From: an uncultured Eubacteriales bacterium
Lineage (GTDB): Bacteria; Bacillota; Clostridia; Oscillospirales; Oscillospiraceae
DNA length: 9,420 nucleotides
NCBI GenBank assembly: GCA_900545405.1
Contig: UQYT01000059.1
Span: 1 to 9,420, forward strand
Reading direction: 5' to 3'
In this document: piece after piece, positions 6,534 to 9,420 of the stretch
Position numbering within the stretch: position 1 is the stretch's first letter
How the letters are laid out: every line of letters begins with the position of its first letter
The notes under the pieces: model-generated
Told to the model about the DNA's origin: nothing
Seen by the model: the letters and a program-made list of their open reading frames with translations, nothing else
The model's database searches: none
Position numbers and translations under genes: made by a program

Positions 6534-6741
6534 AGACGCCAAGGTGGGGGAAACGGTCAAGGTCGTGCGCCTGAACGGTGCGGGCCCGCTCAAGCGCCGC
6601 ATCATGGACATGGGCATCACCAAGGGCGTGGAGGTGTACATCCGCAAGGTCGCGCCCCTGGGCGACCCGCTGGAGACCACCGTCCGCGGCTATGAGCTCT
6701 CCATCCGCCGCGCGGACGCGGAGATGATAGAGATAGAATAA
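6520..6741 (+). CDS. feoA: FeoA-domain protein, second copy (canonical)
   Basis: A 73-residue FeoA protein, the closer match to the canonical family: LKDAKVGETVKVVRL, then GAGPLKRRIMDMGITKGVEV (22-41) and a final strand pair ending ELSIRRADAEMIEI. It is expected to act on the cytoplasmic side with the FeoB G domain. The ATG at 6520 is preceded by AAGGGGG with 7-base spacing; an in-frame TTG two codons earlier has no reason to be used. The start lies inside the first feoA, 14 bases before its stop. An 88-base gap with a hairpin separates it from feoB, a wider break than elsewhere in the operon. Confidence 0.92.
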   Translation: MRTLKDAKVGETVKVVRLNGAGPLKRRIMDMGITKGVEVYIRKVAPLGDPLETTVRGYELSIRRADAEMIEIE

Positions 6742-6756
6742 GCCGCCTTGTCATAT

Positions 6757-6781
6757 CCCGGCCTCAGCGCCGGGCACTTTT
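6757..6781 (+). terminator. Hairpin between feoA and feoB (possible attenuator)
   Basis: CCCGGC (6757-6762) pairs with GCCGGG (6769-6774) around a 6-base loop, followed by ACTTTTG. The short stem and four-T tail make it at most a weak terminator. Because feoB lies directly downstream without an obvious strong promoter, partial read-through that lowers feoB relative to feoA is the most economical reading; message processing is another. Confidence 0.5.
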
Positions 6782-6789
6782 GACCGCCT

Positions 6790-6804
6790 GAGTTAGTCTA
6801 AACT
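6790..6804. promoter_or_regulatory. AGTTAG-type site 3 upstream of feoB
   Basis: GAGTTAGTCTAAACT contains TTAG-T-CTAA, the arrangement nearest to the core of a DtxR-type box, and shares AGTTAGTC with the site at 6260. It lies 25 bases before the feoB start codon, next to the ribosome binding site. If a metalloregulator binds it, feoB could have its own iron-dependent control. No clear -35/-10 pair accompanies it. Confidence 0.35.
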
Positions 6805-6829
6805 ATCCGCATGAGAGAGGAGAAAACGC

Positions 6830-8998
6830 ATGAGTGTGAAAATTGCGCTTGCCGGCAACCCGAACTGCGGCAAGACGACGATGTTCAACGACCTGACGGG
6901 CTCCAACCAGCGCGTGGGCAACTGGCCCGGCGTCACGGTCGAAAAAAAGGAAGGCCGTCTCAAGGGCCGTCCCGACGTCATAATCCAGGACCTGCCCGGC
7001 ATATATTCGCTGTCTCCCTACACGCTTGAGGAGGTCGTCGCGAGGAACTATCTCGTCGGCGAGAAGCCGGACGCCATCATCAATATAGTAGACGGCACAA
7101 ATATAGAGCGAAACCTGTATCTGACCACCCAGCTCATCGAGCTGGGCATCCCCACGGTGGTGGCCGTGAACATGATAGACGTCGTGCGCAAAAACGGCGA
7201 CGTCATCGACCTCAAGCGACTCGGCGCAGCGCTCGGCTGCGAGGTGGTGGCGACCTCGGCGCTCAAGGGCGAGGGCTCCAAGGAGGCGGCGGAGCGCGCG
7301 GCGAGGATAGCCGCGGAGGGCCGCGAATTTTCCGCGCCCTCTGTGTTCGAGGGCAGCGTGGAGCATGCGATAGCGCACATAGAGGAGAGCATAGAGGGCC
7401 TGGTCGAGCCCCGCTTCCTCCGCTGGTACGCCATCAAGCTCTTTGAGCGCGACGAGAAGGTTGCCGAGGAGCTAAAGCTCGAGCCGGACCTTGCCGCGCA
7501 TATAGAGGAGCACATCACCGACTGCGAAAACGAGCTCGACGACGACTCCGAGAGCATCATCACGAACCAGCGCTACGCCTACATAGCGAAGGTTGTCGGC
7601 TCCGCGGTGAAGAAGAAGCACTCGGGGCAGAAGCTGAACGTCTCCGACAAGATAGACCGCATCGTGACGAACCGCATTCTGGCCCTGCCCATCTTCGTCG
7701 TCATTATGGGCCTGGTGTATTACATCTCCATCGGCAGCGTGGGCGACTGGACGGTCGGCTTCATGAACGACACGCTCTTCGGCGAGTGGATAACCGGCGG
7801 ACTGACCACGCTCTTTGCCGGCTGGAACGTCGCTCCCTGGCTCTCCGGCCTCGTCATCGACGGCATAGTCGCCGGCGTCGGCGCGGTGCTTGGCTTTGTG
7901 CCGCAGATGCTCATCCTCTTCCTGCTGCTCTCCATTCTTGAGGACGTGGGCTACATGGCGCGCGTGGCCTTCATCATGGACCGCATTTTCCGCAAGTTCG
8001 GGCTCTCCGGCAAGAGCTTCATCCCGATGCTCATCGGCTCCGGCTGCGGCGTGCCCGGCGTTATGGCCAGCCGCACCATTGAAAACGAGCGCGACAGGCG
8101 TATGACCATAATGACCACCTGCTTCATCCCCTGCGGCGCGAAGATGCCCATCATCGGCATGATAGCAGGCGCATTTTTCAACAACGCCTGGTGGGTCGCA
8201 ACCAGCGCGTACTTCATCGGCGTGGCGACCATCATCATCTCCGGCATAATCCTCAAGAAGCTCAAGGCTTTTGCGGGCGAGGCGGCCCCCTTCGTCATGG
8301 AGCTGCCGCCTTATCACGCCCCGGCGGCGTCCAACGTGCTCCGGGCCACTTGGGAGCGCGGCTGGAGCTTCATAAAGCGCGCGGGCACAGTGATACTGCT
8401 CAGCGCCGTCGTCATCTGGTTCCTGCAGGCCTTCGGCGTGACGGAGAGCGGTTTCGGCATGGTTGAGGACAACAACGACTCCCTGCTGGCGGCGATAGGC
8501 GGCGCGGTGGCGTTCATCTTCCTGCCGCTGGGCTTCGGCGTGTGGCAGGCGACGGTCGGCGTCGTGGGCGGCCTTGTGGCGAAGGAGAACCTCGTCACCA
8601 TCATGGCCATCTGCTACGGCGTGAGCGAGGCCAGCGAGACCGGCGAAGAGATCTGGGGCATACTCCAGAGCACCTTCAGCCCGGTGGCGGCTTACAGCTT
8701 CATGGTGTTTAACCTCCTGTGCGCCCCCTGCTTCGCGGCCATGGGCGCTATCAAGCGCGAGATGAACAGCCCGAAGTGGACGCTGGCGGCCATAGGCTAC
8801 ATGTGCGGCGCTGCGTACTGCGCGAGTTTGATGATATACCAGTTCGGCGGCCTGATTACGGGCGAGCTGAGCTTCGGCCTCGGCACTGTTGCGGCGGTCG
8901 CGGTGCTCATCGGCGTGCTGTACCTGCTCTTCAGGAAGAACAAGTACGGCGAGTACGGCGAGCGACTTGTTGAAAGAAAGGCTACGGCAAATGTTTGA
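6830..8998 (+). CDS. feoB: Ferrous iron transporter FeoB
   Basis: Inner-membrane Fe(II) uptake protein with an N-terminal GTPase domain (722 residues, usual size). G motifs are all visible: G1 GNPNCGKT (9-16), the switch region NWPGVTVEKKEG (31-42), G3 DLPG (54-57), G4 NMID (114-117), G5 SALK (143-146). A helical spacer domain follows to about residue 280, then the membrane part with two Gate-type repeats. Conserved Cys motifs are GSGCGVPG (403-410) and FIPCGAK (432-438); LCAPC lies near 630-634. The ATG is preceded by AGGAG with 7-base spacing. It overlaps the next small gene by 8 bases. Iron rather than manganese specificity is inferred from the two FeoA genes and these motifs. Confidence 0.98.
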   Translation: MSVKIALAGNPNCGKTTMFNDLTGSNQRVGNWPGVTVEKKEGRLKGRPDVIIQDLPGIYSLSPYTLEEVVARNYLVGEKPDAIINIVDGTNIERNLYLTTQLIELGIPTVVAVNMIDVVRKNGDVIDLKRLGAALGCEVVATSALKGEGSKEAAERAARIAAEGREFSAPSVFEGSVEHAIAHIEESIEGLVEPRFLRWYAIKLFERDEKVAEELKLEPDLAAHIEEHITDCENELDDDSESIITNQRYAYIAKVVGSAVKKKHSGQKLNVSDKIDRIVTNRILALPIFVVIMGLVYYISIGSVGDWTVGFMNDTLFGEWITGGLTTLFAGWNVAPWLSGLVIDGIVAGVGAVLGFVPQMLILFLLLSILEDVGYMARVAFIMDRIFRKFGLSGKSFIPMLIGSGCGVPGVMASRTIENERDRRMTIMTTCFIPCGAKMPIIGMIAGAFFNNAWWVATSAYFIGVATIIISGIILKKLKAFAGEAAPFVMELPPYHAPAASNVLRATWERGWSFIKRAGTVILLSAVVIWFLQAFGVTESGFGMVEDNNDSLLAAIGGAVAFIFLPLGFGVWQATVGVVGGLVAKENLVTIMAICYGVSEASETGEEIWGILQSTFSPVAAYSFMVFNLLCAPCFAAMGAIKREMNSPKWTLAAIGYMCGAAYCASLMIYQFGGLITGELSFGLGTVAAVAVLIGVLYLLFRKNKYGEYGERLVERKATANV

Positions 8999-9176
8999 AT
9001 GGATAGCTCAGAACTGGGCGTCGCTGCTCGTGGGGCTGATCGTCCTCGCGGCGGTAGTGCTGGCGTTCTGGAAAGTAAGACACGATAAAAAACGCGGAAC
9101 GGGCAGCTGCTCCTGCGATTGCGGCAGCTGCGGAGCCTGCGGGGGAGCTTGCCATGACTCCCGCGCCGGGCATTGA
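8991..9176 (+). CDS. FeoB-associated Cys-rich membrane protein
   Basis: A 61-residue protein with one membrane helix (about 10-27), a basic patch (VRHDKKR, 29-35) and a tail with six cysteines at 40, 42, 44, 47, 50 and 54. This matches the FeoB-associated Cys-rich membrane proteins found at the end of feo operons in anaerobic Firmicutes, where a FeoC-type protein would sit in enterobacteria. The basic patch after the helix places the Cys tail in the cytoplasm by the positive-inside rule. The start ATG lies inside feoB, 8 bases before its end, with AAAGG 9 bases upstream, so translation is probably coupled. A longer in-frame reading from 8889 would be encoded within feoB and lacks support. Metal or iron-sulphur binding by the tail is inference. 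Confidence 0.88.
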   Translation: MFEWIAQNWASLLVGLIVLAAVVLAFWKVRHDKKRGTGSCSCDCGSCGACGGACHDSRAGH

Positions 9177-9199
9177 CCCTACCGCTCTTCCTCCAACCC

Positions 9200-9227
9200 G
9201 AGGCCCCCTCACCGGGGGCCTCATTTC
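9200..9227 (+). terminator. Intrinsic terminator of the feo operon
   Basis: A 9-bp GC-rich stem (9200-9208 with 9214-9222) encloses a 5-base loop and is followed by ATTTC. It lies 23 bases after the stop codon of the Cys-rich protein gene. The T tract is short, but the stem is strong and the position fits the end of the operon. Confidence 0.75.
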
Positions 9228-9230
9228 ATG

Positions 9231-9321
9231 CGCGCTGCGCGAAGCGCGTTTGAAAGTTTCGTCCACCTTTTCAAAGGTGGCGGGGTGCAGGGGCGGAGCC
9301 CTTGCCCGAGCTCCGCAGAGC
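9231..9321 (+). repeat. Structured intergenic repeat, right copy
   Basis: Inverted copy of the repeat at 1-84. It contains a GC-rich hairpin (9231-9236 with 9243-9248), GAAAGTTTCG (9252-9261), hairpin A (9263-9270 with 9273-9280, arms CCACCTTT/AAAGGTGG), hairpin B (9287-9294 with 9298-9305, arms GCAGGGGC/GCCCTTGC with one G-T wobble) and a short GCTC/GAGC pairing (9310-9313 with 9318-9321). Relative to the other copy, substitutions in hairpins A and B are paired so that the stems are kept. It follows directly behind the feo terminator, as the left copy does behind the malQ terminator. Confidence 0.82.
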
Positions 9322-9362
9322 GCGGAACTCCCTTGTGCTCTCATAAGCGCAGGAGGGGGTCT

Positions 9363-9402
9363 AAGGGGGAACCCTCGCCGGGGGTTCCCCCTTCTTGTTT
9401 TT
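9363..9402 (+). terminator. Strong intrinsic terminator at right edge
   Basis: AAGGGGGAACCC (9363-9374) pairs perfectly with GGGTTCCCCCTT (9382-9393) around a 7-base loop, followed by CTTGTTTTT. It is the strongest terminator in the window, yet no gene lies between it and the feo terminator 140 bases upstream. It may catch read-through from feo, end a short transcript covering the repeat, or be a fixed companion of the repeat. On the minus strand no T tract follows, so it serves plus-strand transcription. Confidence 0.8.
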
Positions 9403-9420
9403 CGCCTTCTGCGTGTGCGC

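Noticed and set aside
7472..8317. A 281-codon minus-strand open frame opposite feoB
   Set aside because: It is a His/Asp/Ala-rich mirror of the feoB coding sequence, with no motif or credible ribosome binding context.
1..9420. The inverted end repeats as termini of a transposon carrying both operons
   Set aside because: There is no transposase or recombinase inside, no target-site duplication can be seen, and the copies look like dispersed intergenic repeats placed behind terminators. Two divergent housekeeping operons flanked by such copies can arise by chance of placement.

Overview
The window reads as an ordinary chromosomal stretch from a GC-rich Clostridia-type Firmicute. An Oscillospiraceae/Ruminococcaceae-like gut anaerobe is my inference; no marker gene is present to fix the taxon. 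The supports are Gram-positive style lipoprotein export (LAAC lipobox), strong GGAGG-type ribosome binding sites, an ABC sugar importer without its own ATPase, and a feoA-feoA-feoB-(Cys-rich membrane protein) iron operon of the kind common in anaerobic Firmicutes.

Left half, minus strand (about 6090 down to 81): a sugar-uptake operon read right to left as LacI-type regulator, lipoprotein sugar-binding protein, two MalF/MalG-type permeases and 4-alpha-glucanotransferase (malQ). The permeases overlap by 4 bases (GTGA) and malQ starts 6 bases after the second permease, so the last three genes are translationally linked. A 13-bp GC-rich stem-loop separates the binding-protein gene from the permeases and probably makes the binding protein more abundant than the membrane subunits. 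An intrinsic terminator follows malQ. The joint picture is import and intracellular processing of maltose/maltodextrins, with the transport ATPase supplied from elsewhere.

Centre (5999-6296): a divergent control region. The lacI-side promoter has a near-perfect 18-bp operator just downstream of the predicted start site. The feo-side promoter (TTGACA, 17 bp, TAAACT) has a Fur-box-like AATGA-N3-TCATT in its spacer and two 18-bp AGTTAG-type inverted repeats in the leader.

Right half, plus strand (6191-9227): ferrous iron uptake operon with two different FeoA proteins (genes overlapping by 14 bases), a hairpin plus a third AGTTAG-type site, FeoB, and a 61-residue FeoB-associated Cys-rich membrane protein overlapping feoB by 8 bases, then a terminator.

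Both ends carry copies of the same roughly 85-90 bp structured repeat, each directly behind the terminator of the operon that points outwards. The copies are about 83% identical over 65 ungapped bases and show paired substitutions that keep the hairpins. A further strong terminator lies at 9363-9402. I see no CRISPR array, tRNA, rRNA, insertion sequence or prophage gene, and no sign of a wholly new multi-gene system. The repeat and the feo operator sites are the parts most worth a second look.
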